Position numbers and translations under genes: made by a program. A stretch of 64,000 nt of DNA from NCBI GenBank assembly GCA_030612585.1, contig JAUWNP010000001.1:1-64000 (forward strand), given 5' to 3'. The DNA is from Anaerolineae bacterium. GTDB lineage: Bacteria; Chloroflexota; Anaerolineae; B4-G1. The notes under the pieces are model-generated. The model did not search any database. It had not been told where the DNA came from and saw nothing but the letters and a program-made list of their open reading frames with translations. This document shows, in pieces, positions 40,842 to 47,985 of the stretch (within the stretch, counting starts at the first letter, position 1; every line of letters starts with the position of its first letter).

Positions 40842-40933
40842 GGCCACTAACTTGGCAAGTTATTCAGTGAGTTCAGTGTCTTCAACAATTCAGTGGTTCC
40901 AGCGATTCACTCCTGAGACTTGGGACCCGAGAC

Positions 40934-41806
40934 CTACCGAAGATACTTCCCAACAATGGGCGCTAGGTTGCGTTTGACTTGCTCGGAGATGACGTCGCGC
41001 TGAGTGATGATGGCGGTCGCCAGGGTGTCCTTGCAGTCGCAGGTGCGCCCGGCGGCAGTCAGGCGGGGGATCAGCAGCCGGATGGCCTGCTGGGCCAGGG
41101 CGGTGTTTTGCTGGAGGATACGGATGACTGCTTCGACGCTGACCGGCTCCTCCGTCTCGTGCCACACGTCGTAGTCGGTGACGTGGGCCATCACCGCGTA
41201 GCACATCTCCGCCTCCCGCGCCAGGAACGCCTCTGGACAGGTCGTCATGCCGATGAGATCCATCCCCCAGGCACGATAGGTGAAACTCTCGCCCTTGGTG
41301 GAGAAGCGGGGACCCTCGATGGTGATGAAGCGCCCACCCCGGTGGACGGTGTCGCCGGCCTCCTCCACTGCGTCTGCCAGGAGGACCGAGAGGCGCGGGC
41401 AGAGGGGATCGGCCACGCCGACGTGCGCCACCAGCCCGTCCCCGAAGAAGGTGTACTCCCGCTTCTTGGTGAAGTCGAACAGTTGGTTGGGGATGACGAT
41501 CTCGCCAGGGTGCAGGTACTCGCGTAGGGAACCGCAGGCGGAGACGGAGATGACCTGCTCGACGCCCAGTCTCTTAAGGGCGAAGATGTTAGCGCGGTAG
41601 TTGACCTCGGTGGGCATGATGCGATGGCCCCGGCCGTGGCGGGCCACGAAAGCGACGCGCACTCCCTCCAGTGTGCCGATGGTGACGGCGTCGGAGGGAT
41701 CGCCGAAGGGAGTAGAGATGCGGCGCTCCTCGACGTCGGTCAGCCCCTCCATCTGGTAGAGGCCGCTGCCGCCGATGACGCCGATGCGGATGGGGGTTTC
41801 AGACAT
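40934..41806 (-). CDS. mtnP: S-methyl-5'-thioadenosine phosphorylase
   Basis: 290 residues from ATG 41806 (GAAGGAG). Cleaves MTA to adenine and methylthioribose-1-phosphate. RIGVIGGSGLYQMEGL, VARHGRGHRIMPTEVNYRAN (phosphate site), FITIEGPRFSTKGES and GMTTCPEAFLAREAEMCYA are all typical. Together with the MTA/SAH deaminase at 32.9 kb the cell would have two exits for MTA. Confidence 0.96.
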   Translation of the reverse strand: MSETPIRIGVIGGSGLYQMEGLTDVEERRISTPFGDPSDAVTIGTLEGVRVAFVARHGRGHRIMPTEVNYRANIFALKRLGVEQVISVSACGSLREYLHPGEIVIPNQLFDFTKKREYTFFGDGLVAHVGVADPLCPRLSVLLADAVEEAGDTVHRGGRFITIEGPRFSTKGESFTYRAWGMDLIGMTTCPEAFLAREAEMCYAVMAHVTDYDVWHETEEPVSVEAVIRILQQNTALAQQAIRLLIPRLTAAGRTCDCKDTLATAIITQRDVISEQVKRNLAPIVGKYLR

Positions 41807-41862
41807 GGGTATACTCCTTCGTTGATGGATTGTTTGATGCTGGTTGCTGGATGCTCGTTTTC

Positions 41863-42224
41863 TCACGACAGTTCCCAACGGCGGATACGGAATTTGTTTC
41901 TGTCTACTACGAGCAGCGCACCTGTGAGATTGTGCATCTGCACGAGTGCCTGTTTAAGTACTTTGTGGACGGCATGCATCGTCGCTGGGTTCATTTTCAG
42001 CACCACAATGCCCAGATACTTTGCTGGGGGGTATATGAGGATGTTGCTGAAGTCCATGTCCCTTGTGAGGAGAACGTGGCCAAAAGGGTTACCGCCTTGT
42101 CAATGACAATGTCATCGTCAGCGCCGGACAGTCCGAGTTCTTGTGCAGTGACCACATTGTAGCCTAGGCTGAGCAGGAAATCGGTGGTCGCTTTGTAGAC
42201 ACATTCATCAGCCAGTAACTGCAA
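41863..42224 (-). pseudogene. DUF5615 PIN-like toxin, frameshifted
   Basis: Two minus-strand frames together make one DUF5615-type protein: the first (TTG 42224, QLLADECVYKATTDFLLSLG, GLSGADDDIVIDKAV) and the second, in another frame, (GHVLLTRDMDFSNIL, ending FRIRRWELS at 41863). The break lies in the run CCCTTTTGGCC around 42075-42085. It is either a true frameshift or an assembly error. It overlaps the end of the antitoxin gene upstream. Confidence 0.75.
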
Positions 42225-42462
42225 CGGCGACTTCTCTGGCAAAGTAAATCTCCTCGTTCTTGGCAAGTTCGGTGGCATAGCGGATGCACGCACGAACGTT
42301 ATCCTCCGTCAGCGTGGGATAGAACTCGGTGACGATTTGCCGTGGTGTGTAGCCTGCCTCTACCAGTTCTAGTACCATATAGACCGGGATGCGCGTGCCG
42401 GCGACAATGGGTTTGCCTAAGGCGACCCTGGGATTCACCTGGATGTGTTCTTGCCATCTCAT
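42208..42462 (-). CDS. DUF433-family antitoxin
   Basis: 84 residues from ATG 42462 (GGGAGG 8 nt upstream). IQVNPRVALGKPIVAGTRIP and GYTPRQIVTEFYPTLTEDNV match the DUF433 family, the usual partner of DUF5615 PIN-like toxins. Gene order antitoxin-toxin with overlap is standard. If the toxin is broken this is an orphan. Confidence 0.9.
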   Translation of the reverse strand: MRWQEHIQVNPRVALGKPIVAGTRIPVYMVLELVEAGYTPRQIVTEFYPTLTEDNVRACIRYATELAKNEEIYFAREVAVAVTG

Positions 42463-42516
42463 ATCTGTACCTCCCAGATTACAATCATAGTGCACTGTAC
42501 TTCTTATTTTACTTCA

Positions 42517-44079
42517 TCAGTCCGATTCGTGCCAGTGGGCGCGATAGACGACCATCGTCTCCCCGCCGGCGATGGTGTTGTGTTCCAGGGTCACCTGATG
42601 AACCGGCTCCAGCAAGTCACGGCGGGCGGCCAGGTCGGGGAACCAGTTGGGGAAGATGATGACGTACTGCACATCTCGCCCGGCCATAAAGTCGGCCAGC
42701 CGCGAATCCCGGTCAGGGGCGCGCAGGAGTGGCACGACCTCCGGCGTGATCAGGCCCGCCAGGTCTACTACTTGCCGCTCGGAGATGTAGGTGATGGCAC
42801 CGATGTCGTTCAGGGCCAGGAGCGTGTCCGGCGGGGTGTGTTCTGCCACCCAATGGCCCAGGGCGACGTGCATCTCGTTGATGTTGTCCACATTCCAGGC
42901 GTATTTACTTGCCATCGTCGGCAGCCACCAGGCCGTTCCTGCGACGATGAGCAGGCTGACCAGTGCCGCCAGCGTCGCGGGAGAACCGCGCCAGCGACAC
43001 CCGCGCCGGAATGCTAGCCGTCGTGCCTCCAGCAGGCCCGCGATGCCGATGACCGCGTTGCAGGGGATGAGGGGGATCAGGTAGCGCCCGTGCTGGTAGA
43101 GCACGGCGTGGAGGAAGGCGTAGACCAGCGGCAAGCCTGCGCTCCATAGACTTAATAGAGAGGCACGCTCAATCAATAGGATAAGACCGAAAAGGAAAAA
43201 GGGTAATAGCAGCGGGTTGTCCTGGATCAGATACCGGGCTGTCAGGCTCAGAAAATCGCGGTCGGGCAGGAGATTGACGATGGCCTTGGCGTGGTAGGTG
43301 TTGGGGAGCAGGTGACCGCTGGTGTGTAGGGAGAACAAGAAGTAGGGGAGCACGATGGCGGCGAAGAGCAGGGTGGGGAGAATGGGCAATCGCCGCCAAC
43401 GGGCGCGCCACGGTTCGTCTCCTTGAATGGTCAGTGCAAACAGGAAATCGGCCAGCGCCAGTGTGAAGAGGAGGTAGCCTTCGGGGCGGGCCAGTGCGGC
43501 CAGTCCGAAGAGGGCTGCCGTGCGCAGCCGGTAATGGCGGGCGTCGCCTTGAGCTTGTCGAAGGGCGGCCCGGTCGCTCAGGTGGGCGCCTATTGCCAGC
43601 AGGCTCAGCGTGGCGAACAGACACGTCTCCAGCGCCGAGAGGCCCGCCCAGACCAAACGCCCGTTGGTGGCGACGACGGCGCCGGCCAGCCAGGCGGCCC
43701 AGCGGCTGCCCGTCAACTGTTTGCCTAGCGTGTAGGTGGCCGCCAAAACGGCCAGGAAGCAGGCCCCGCTCAACAGTTGCCCGGCGACGGGGCCGTTGGC
43801 AGCGCCACCCGTGAAGTACACGGCGGCCAGGAGCAGCGTCCACAGCGGCGCGGTGGAGCCGGACGTGGGATAGCCGGGGTTGAAAGAAAGGCCGTCGCCA
43901 CGGGCCAGGTTGCGGGCGAACTGGAAGTGGATCCAGGCGTCGTCCAGCGGCACACCCCCCTGGCCGCCGGTGAAGCGGTAGGCAGTGAGTGCGAAGACGC
44001 CGAGGGTCAGGCAGCCGATGGCCAGCAGGCTTGCTAGCCAGGGCCAATCGCTCCGTTCGAGACGCACACTGTCCCTCAC
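42517..44079 (-). CDS. Multi-pass GT-C type glycosyltransferase-like membrane protein
   Basis: 520 residues with 10 or more TM helices. The first periplasmic loop has the acidic GT-C signature region VPLDDAWIHFQFARNLARGD. The C-terminal domain is soluble. Likely uses a polyprenyl-linked sugar; acceptor unknown. ATG 44079 overlaps the stop of the SDR gene (ATGA). Contains one CCCTGAGC-type element (43547-43565) encoding ALRQAQGD in a loop. Confidence 0.75.
   Translation of the reverse strand: MRDSVRLERSDWPWLASLLAIGCLTLGVFALTAYRFTGGQGGVPLDDAWIHFQFARNLARGDGLSFNPGYPTSGSTAPLWTLLLAAVYFTGGAANGPVAGQLLSGACFLAVLAATYTLGKQLTGSRWAAWLAGAVVATNGRLVWAGLSALETCLFATLSLLAIGAHLSDRAALRQAQGDARHYRLRTAALFGLAALARPEGYLLFTLALADFLFALTIQGDEPWRARWRRLPILPTLLFAAIVLPYFLFSLHTSGHLLPNTYHAKAIVNLLPDRDFLSLTARYLIQDNPLLLPFFLFGLILLIERASLLSLWSAGLPLVYAFLHAVLYQHGRYLIPLIPCNAVIGIAGLLEARRLAFRRGCRWRGSPATLAALVSLLIVAGTAWWLPTMASKYAWNVDNINEMHVALGHWVAEHTPPDTLLALNDIGAITYISERQVVDLAGLITPEVVPLLRAPDRDSRLADFMAGRDVQYVIIFPNWFPDLAARRDLLEPVHQVTLEHNTIAGGETMVVYRAHWHESD
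43547..43565. repeat. CCCTGAGC...CGAAGGG palindromic element, copy 3 (in GT-C gene)
   Basis: CCTTGAGCTTGTCGAAGGG in frame in the GT-C gene, encoding LRQAQG on the minus strand. Confidence 0.8.
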
Positions 44080-44891
44080 ATCACTCCCCGGTACATTCCC
44101 CCGTCCACGAGCAGGCTGACGCCGGTGATGTAGGAGGCGGCGGGTGAGACGAGGAACGCGGCGGCGGCGGCGAATTCCTCGGGCGTGCCCATCCGCCCCA
44201 GCGGGATAGAGGCTTCGATTTTCGCGGCCTCTTCCTCCGGCGTGGTGGAGTTTCGCCCGGCCCGGTCGCGCAGGAGTTGATCCACCCGTGCGGTGCGGGT
44301 CCAGCCAGGGCAGATACCGTTGACGCGGATGCCGAAGGGAGCCAGTTCATCGGCCAGTGTCTTGACCAGCCCGATCACCCCCAGCCGCAGGCTGTTGGAG
44401 AGGATGAGGTTGGGTAATGGTTGTTTGACGCTGACCGATGTCATGGCCAGGATGGAACCCTTCGGCAGGCTTAGGGCAGGCTCCTTGGCTTGCTCCTTCA
44501 TCACCGGCACGACGGCATAGCAGAGGCGCACCGCGCTCATCAGTGTCAATCGTGTGGCGGTCTCCCAGTCTGCGGGGGTCAGGTCTAGGAACTGCCCTGG
44601 AGGCGGTCCCCCGGCGTTGGTGATTAGGACGTCAATCCGCCCGAACCGTTCCACGGTGGCCTTGACCAACGCGTCTGCAGCCGCTGGGTCGGAGACGTCG
44701 GCCGGGACGGGCAGCACCTCGACCCCTGTAGCCGTCTTGATCTGGGCAGCGGTTTCGTATAGTATTTCTTCGTTTCGGGCACAGATGACGACGTGCGCTC
44801 CCTCTTGAGCCAGGCGCAGCGCGACAGCCTGGCCCAATCCTCTGCTTGCAGCGGTTACCAGTGCAGTTTTATCGTGCAGCCCAAGATCCAT
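44076..44891 (-). CDS. Atypical short-chain dehydrogenase (BKR-like SDR without catalytic Tyr-Lys)
   Basis: 271 residues. Rossmann start ALVTAASRGLGQAVALRLA, DVSDPAAADAL, VLITNAGGPPPG, catalytic Ser region AMTSVSV. The usual YxxxK is replaced by NSLRLG in LILSNSLRLGVIGLVKTLA. This matches a known SDR subgroup that lacks the canonical tetrad. An in-frame CCCTTCGGCAGGCTTAGGG element (44458-44480) adds PALSLPKG before the active-site Ser. Substrate unknown. Confidence 0.85.
   Translation of the reverse strand: MDLGLHDKTALVTAASRGLGQAVALRLAQEGAHVVICARNEEILYETAAQIKTATGVEVLPVPADVSDPAAADALVKATVERFGRIDVLITNAGGPPPGQFLDLTPADWETATRLTLMSAVRLCYAVVPVMKEQAKEPALSLPKGSILAMTSVSVKQPLPNLILSNSLRLGVIGLVKTLADELAPFGIRVNGICPGWTRTARVDQLLRDRAGRNSTTPEEEAAKIEASIPLGRMGTPEEFAAAAAFLVSPAASYITGVSLLVDGGMYRGVM
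44458..44480. repeat. CCCTGAGC...CGAAGGG palindromic element, copy 4 (in SDR gene)
   Basis: CCCTTCGGCAGGCTTAGGG in frame in the SDR gene, encoding ALSLPKG on the minus strand. Confidence 0.8.
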
Positions 44892-44920
44892 AACGTTACC
44901 TCCTTCTCAGTTGCATTTTG

Positions 44921-45373
44921 CTAATGGCTAACTGCTGATGGCTGACTGCTAAGTTCCAGTTTCAGTTGTGTGCGTCCCACGCCGATGACGTCGCCGCTGC
45001 TGACGACGGTTGGACTGTTGATGCGCATGCCGTTGAGCAGTGTCCCATTGCGACTGCCCTGATCTTCCAACCACCACTGACCTTCTCGCCAGGTCAGCAG
45101 GGTGTGTTGGGCAGAAGCGTAGGTGTCTGGGATGGGGAGTGTGTTGCTCGGCGAGCGGCCTATCGAGGTGATGGGCTGCAAGGGGAAAGTGGTGCCCTCG
45201 GCTAGTGCCTCGTCCTCTGTGTGCAGGAGGATCAGTCGCCCACCCGGTCGGGCTACCTCACGACTGGTGGTCGCCTGGCGCAGGTCGCGCCACAGCATCA
45301 ACAGCACGGCGGCCAGAAAAGCATAGAGCAGGATGGCGAGCAGGAGACGCAGGGCCAGCAGCAGAATGTCCAT
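44921..45373 (-). CDS. FHA-domain membrane protein (FhaB-like)
   Basis: 150 residues. An N-terminal TM helix (about 4-27) followed by an FHA domain (SIGRSPSNTLPIPD, LEDQGSRNGTLLNG, SSGDVIGVG) that binds phosphothreonine. Starts 2 nt after the fhaA-like stop. Its last residues (SSQPSAVSH) come from a TTAGCCAT-type repeat. No Ser/Thr kinase is adjacent. Confidence 0.9.
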   Translation of the reverse strand: MDILLLALRLLLAILLYAFLAAVLLMLWRDLRQATTSREVARPGGRLILLHTEDEALAEGTTFPLQPITSIGRSPSNTLPIPDTYASAQHTLLTWREGQWWLEDQGSRNGTLLNGMRINSPTVVSSGDVIGVGRTQLKLELSSQPSAVSH

Positions 45374-45375
45374 CG

Positions 45376-46179
45376 CTAGCCGGGCTCAATCTCCAGGGAT
45401 GCGAGTGATGGAGTGTCCTCGCTGCCTGGTAGCGGAATGGGGGTGGGTGGGTCCTCGCCATAGATGATCTGGACGTGGGCGAGGGATATGATGTCCCCTG
45501 AGTGCAGCACGCACTCCTCGATAGGATAGCCGTTGATCTGCGTGCCACTGGAACTGTCCAGGTCATAGAGCACGTAGCGACCATATCGTCGGCGGAGTTG
45601 AGCGTGGTGACGGGAGACGCGCGGGTCTTCTATGATGACGTCGTTGTCTAGCGCACGTCCGATGGATACCACCGGCTGGAGGAGATTCACGTGACGCTGG
45701 CCTTCCAGGATCAGGAACGGGCGGCCCTGTGGCGCTGTCGTGGCCGCGGTCTCAGTTTCCACTTCGCTGGCCTCCATCTCGCGGGTTTTCTCCATCTCGG
45801 CCGCTTCTTCTGGCATCCAGCGTGCCTCGACGCGCACTTCGTGAGGGTCCATCTCCTCCTCGGGCAGGACGTGAACGACTGGCGTGACCTCGAGTGCCAG
45901 GCTGGCCTGGGCGGCCAGTTCAGCAACGTGATAGGCCAATTCTGTCTCCAACGCTGGTTGCTCGACTGCCAGCGCGTCGCAGTCATCCGGGTGTAGATAG
46001 ACCCAGTAGTGGGTCGGAGCCTGTGGTGTGCTGTCAAGAGAGAGTACCTGGTAGTCCTCGATAGCCCGCGTGAGGTGCACTGCGACCTCCAACGGGCTGA
46101 GACGCCCGGCGAAGAGGCGGGCAAAGGTACCTTCGACCAGCCGCTCAGCCAGGGCTTCGAAGCGGGCGATTTTGCTCAT
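45376..46179 (-). CDS. FhaA-like protein: DUF3662 plus FHA domain
   Basis: 267 residues. DUF3662 (RFEALAERLVEGTFARLF, LSPLEVAVHLTRAIEDYQ) then an acidic linker and a C-terminal FHA domain (SIGRALDNDVIIEDPRVSRH, SSSGTQINGYPIEE). In actinobacteria the FhaA/FhaB pair sits with FtsW/RodA, PBP and PknB; here the SEDS-PBP fusion lies 5 kb away on the same strand, hinting at a wall-synthesis role (inference). The -10 box ends 9 bp before ATG 46179, so the mRNA is probably leaderless. Confidence 0.9.
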   Translation of the reverse strand: MSKIARFEALAERLVEGTFARLFAGRLSPLEVAVHLTRAIEDYQVLSLDSTPQAPTHYWVYLHPDDCDALAVEQPALETELAYHVAELAAQASLALEVTPVVHVLPEEEMDPHEVRVEARWMPEEAAEMEKTREMEASEVETETAATTAPQGRPFLILEGQRHVNLLQPVVSIGRALDNDVIIEDPRVSRHHAQLRRRYGRYVLYDLDSSSGTQINGYPIEECVLHSGDIISLAHVQIIYGEDPPTPIPLPGSEDTPSLASLEIEPG

Positions 46180-46188
46180 GGTGGGGTG

Positions 46189-46217
46189 ATTATAACGCGA
46201 TAGGGGGTAAATGACAA
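46189..46217 (-). promoter_or_regulatory. Promoter of fhaA-like gene
   Basis: Minus strand TTGTCA (46217-46212), 17 bp, TATAAT (46194-46189). The -35 box is supplied by an ACAAATGACC/GGTCATTTGTC repeat unit. Confidence 0.65.
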
Positions 46218-46242
46218 ATGACCAATGGTCACTTGTCATTGG
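46205..46242. repeat. AATGACC/CATTGGTCA tandem repeat
   Basis: Units of ATGACCAATGG-type sequence run through the end of the hdrA gene (encoding NPNDK) and into the fhaA promoter. Confidence 0.75.
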
Positions 46243-47983
46243 GATTTGGCAGCACCGCTTCTACCATCGCCAGTACTTGCTCTGGCGTCAGGTTGCGCAC
46301 GACGGTCGCTTTGTTCCGGCAGGCGACGACACAGGCCCCGCAGCCTTGGCAGAGAGCCACGTTGACCGTAGCCAGGGGTTTCCAGGGATCAAGTTCCCGG
46401 GCGTCGTAGGGACAGGCCGGCACGCAGCGCCCGCAGCCCGCGCACAGTTCCTCGTCTACGACGGCGACAGTCGGTTCGGCCACCATCTCGCGCTGGGCGA
46501 AAAGTTGGAGGACTTTGGCCGCCGCGCCCGATGCCTGTGCCACTGCCTCCGGGATGTCTTTAGGGAACTGGGCCGCGCCAGCCAGGTAGATGCCTGCCGT
46601 AAGGCTCTCTACCGGGCGCAGTTTGGGGTGGGCCTCGGCGAAAAAACCATTCTCGTCGGTAGCGACGCGCATCAGGCGGGCCAGTGTCTCGCTCCCGGGG
46701 CTGGGCACGGCCGCCATTGCCAGCACCACCAGGTCAGCCCCCACGCGCATTGATTTGCCGCTCAACGTGTCGGCCCCCCACACCTCCAGCCGCTTGTCCT
46801 GCTGAATGAGCCTGGACACCTTCCCGCGCAGATAGACGACGCCGAATTCCTCCATCGCCCGCTGGACGAACTCGTCGTATCCGCGGCCCTGGGAGCGGAT
46901 GTCAATGTAGAAGACGTAAGCCTGGCCCTCCGGGACTGCACGGCGGTAGGCAACAGCCTGCTTGGCGACGTACATGCAGCAGATTTTGGAGCAGTAAGGC
47001 CGGTGGAGGTTCGGATCACGGGAGCCAGCGCACTGCACCCAGACGATCTCTCGGGGCACGCGGCCATCCGAGGGGCGGCGGATCTCCCCCGCCTGCAGCA
47101 TGGCTTCGAACTGGAGGCTATCAACCACGTCGGGGTACCGCCCGCCGCCATACTCGGGCAGATTCGCCTTGGCGTAGAGGTCGAAGCCCGTAGCGAGTAC
47201 CACTGCGCCTATGTCAAAGGTGAAGTCGGTAGATTGGTGGGCTCCCCGATTGACCGATTTCCCAGTTTCCCAGTTTCCCAGTTTCCCAACTCCAACCGTG
47301 AAATTTCCCACGTATCCCCCAAACTCCGCCACCTCCGCGTTTGTGAGCACCTGGATCAGAGGATGACGGGTAACGGCAGCGATGTGTTCTTCCAGCAAGT
47401 CCCCGCTGTCGTCGAAGTTGAGGTAGAGGCTAGAGAGTTGCGCCATCCGCCCGCCCAGGTGATCCGACCGTTCGACGAGGATCACCGGGTATCCGGCATC
47501 GGCGATATCCAGGGCGGAAGTCAGCCCAGCGATGCCCCCGCCGACGACCAGCGCTCGCTTGATGATGGGCAGCGTGAATGGCACCAGGGGCTCGTCGTAG
47601 CGCACCTTCTCCACGATGGTGCGCACCGTCTCGATGGCCTTGCGGGTGGCTTCCTCCGGTGCGTTTTGGTGCGGCCAGGAGACCTGCTCCCGGATGTTGG
47701 CGATCTCCATCTGGTAGGGGTTTAGCCCAGCGGCGGCAGCAGCCTTGCGGAAGGTGGCTTCGTGCATCGTCGGGGAGCAGGCGGCGACGACCACTCCGTC
47801 CAGGTTGTGCTCCGTGATAGCCTGCTGGATGAGCGTCTGGCCAGGGTCGGAGCACATATACTTGTAGTCGGTACTGTAGGTCACGCCAGGGTAGTCGTGC
47901 AACGTCTCGGCCACCCGCTGCACGTCAACCGTGCTGGCGATGTTGAGCCCGCAGTGACAGACGAATATACCGATGCGAGCCAT
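46229..47983 (-). CDS. HdrA-like flavoprotein with N-terminal HdrA domain and C-terminal ferredoxin
   Basis: 584 residues. N-terminal HdrA domain (RIGIFVCHCGLNIA, VVAACSPTMHEATFRKA), FAD site (ALVVGGGIAGLTSALDIADA), thioredoxin-reductase-like core with SKICCMYVAKQA, and a C-terminal 2x[4Fe-4S] domain (CAGCGRCVPACPY, CQGCGACVVACRNKA). The inserted ferredoxin domain of full-length HdrA is missing; in its place is a CCCAGTTT tandem repeat encoding GVGKLGNWETGK. It begins 3 nt after the next HdrA stop. No HdrB/C is in the window, so the electron partner is unknown. Confidence 0.93.
   Translation of the reverse strand: MARIGIFVCHCGLNIASTVDVQRVAETLHDYPGVTYSTDYKYMCSDPGQTLIQQAITEHNLDGVVVAACSPTMHEATFRKAAAAAGLNPYQMEIANIREQVSWPHQNAPEEATRKAIETVRTIVEKVRYDEPLVPFTLPIIKRALVVGGGIAGLTSALDIADAGYPVILVERSDHLGGRMAQLSSLYLNFDDSGDLLEEHIAAVTRHPLIQVLTNAEVAEFGGYVGNFTVGVGKLGNWETGKSVNRGAHQSTDFTFDIGAVVLATGFDLYAKANLPEYGGGRYPDVVDSLQFEAMLQAGEIRRPSDGRVPREIVWVQCAGSRDPNLHRPYCSKICCMYVAKQAVAYRRAVPEGQAYVFYIDIRSQGRGYDEFVQRAMEEFGVVYLRGKVSRLIQQDKRLEVWGADTLSGKSMRVGADLVVLAMAAVPSPGSETLARLMRVATDENGFFAEAHPKLRPVESLTAGIYLAGAAQFPKDIPEAVAQASGAAAKVLQLFAQREMVAEPTVAVVDEELCAGCGRCVPACPYDARELDPWKPLATVNVALCQGCGACVVACRNKATVVRNLTPEQVLAMVEAVLPNPNDK
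47250..47290. repeat. CCCAGTTT tandem 8-mers in the first hdrA gene
   Basis: Four consecutive TTTCCCAG units in frame. The related GATTTCCC/GTTTCCCC units occur at the same protein position of the neighbouring hdrA gene. Confidence 0.9.
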
Positions 47984-47985
47984 TA

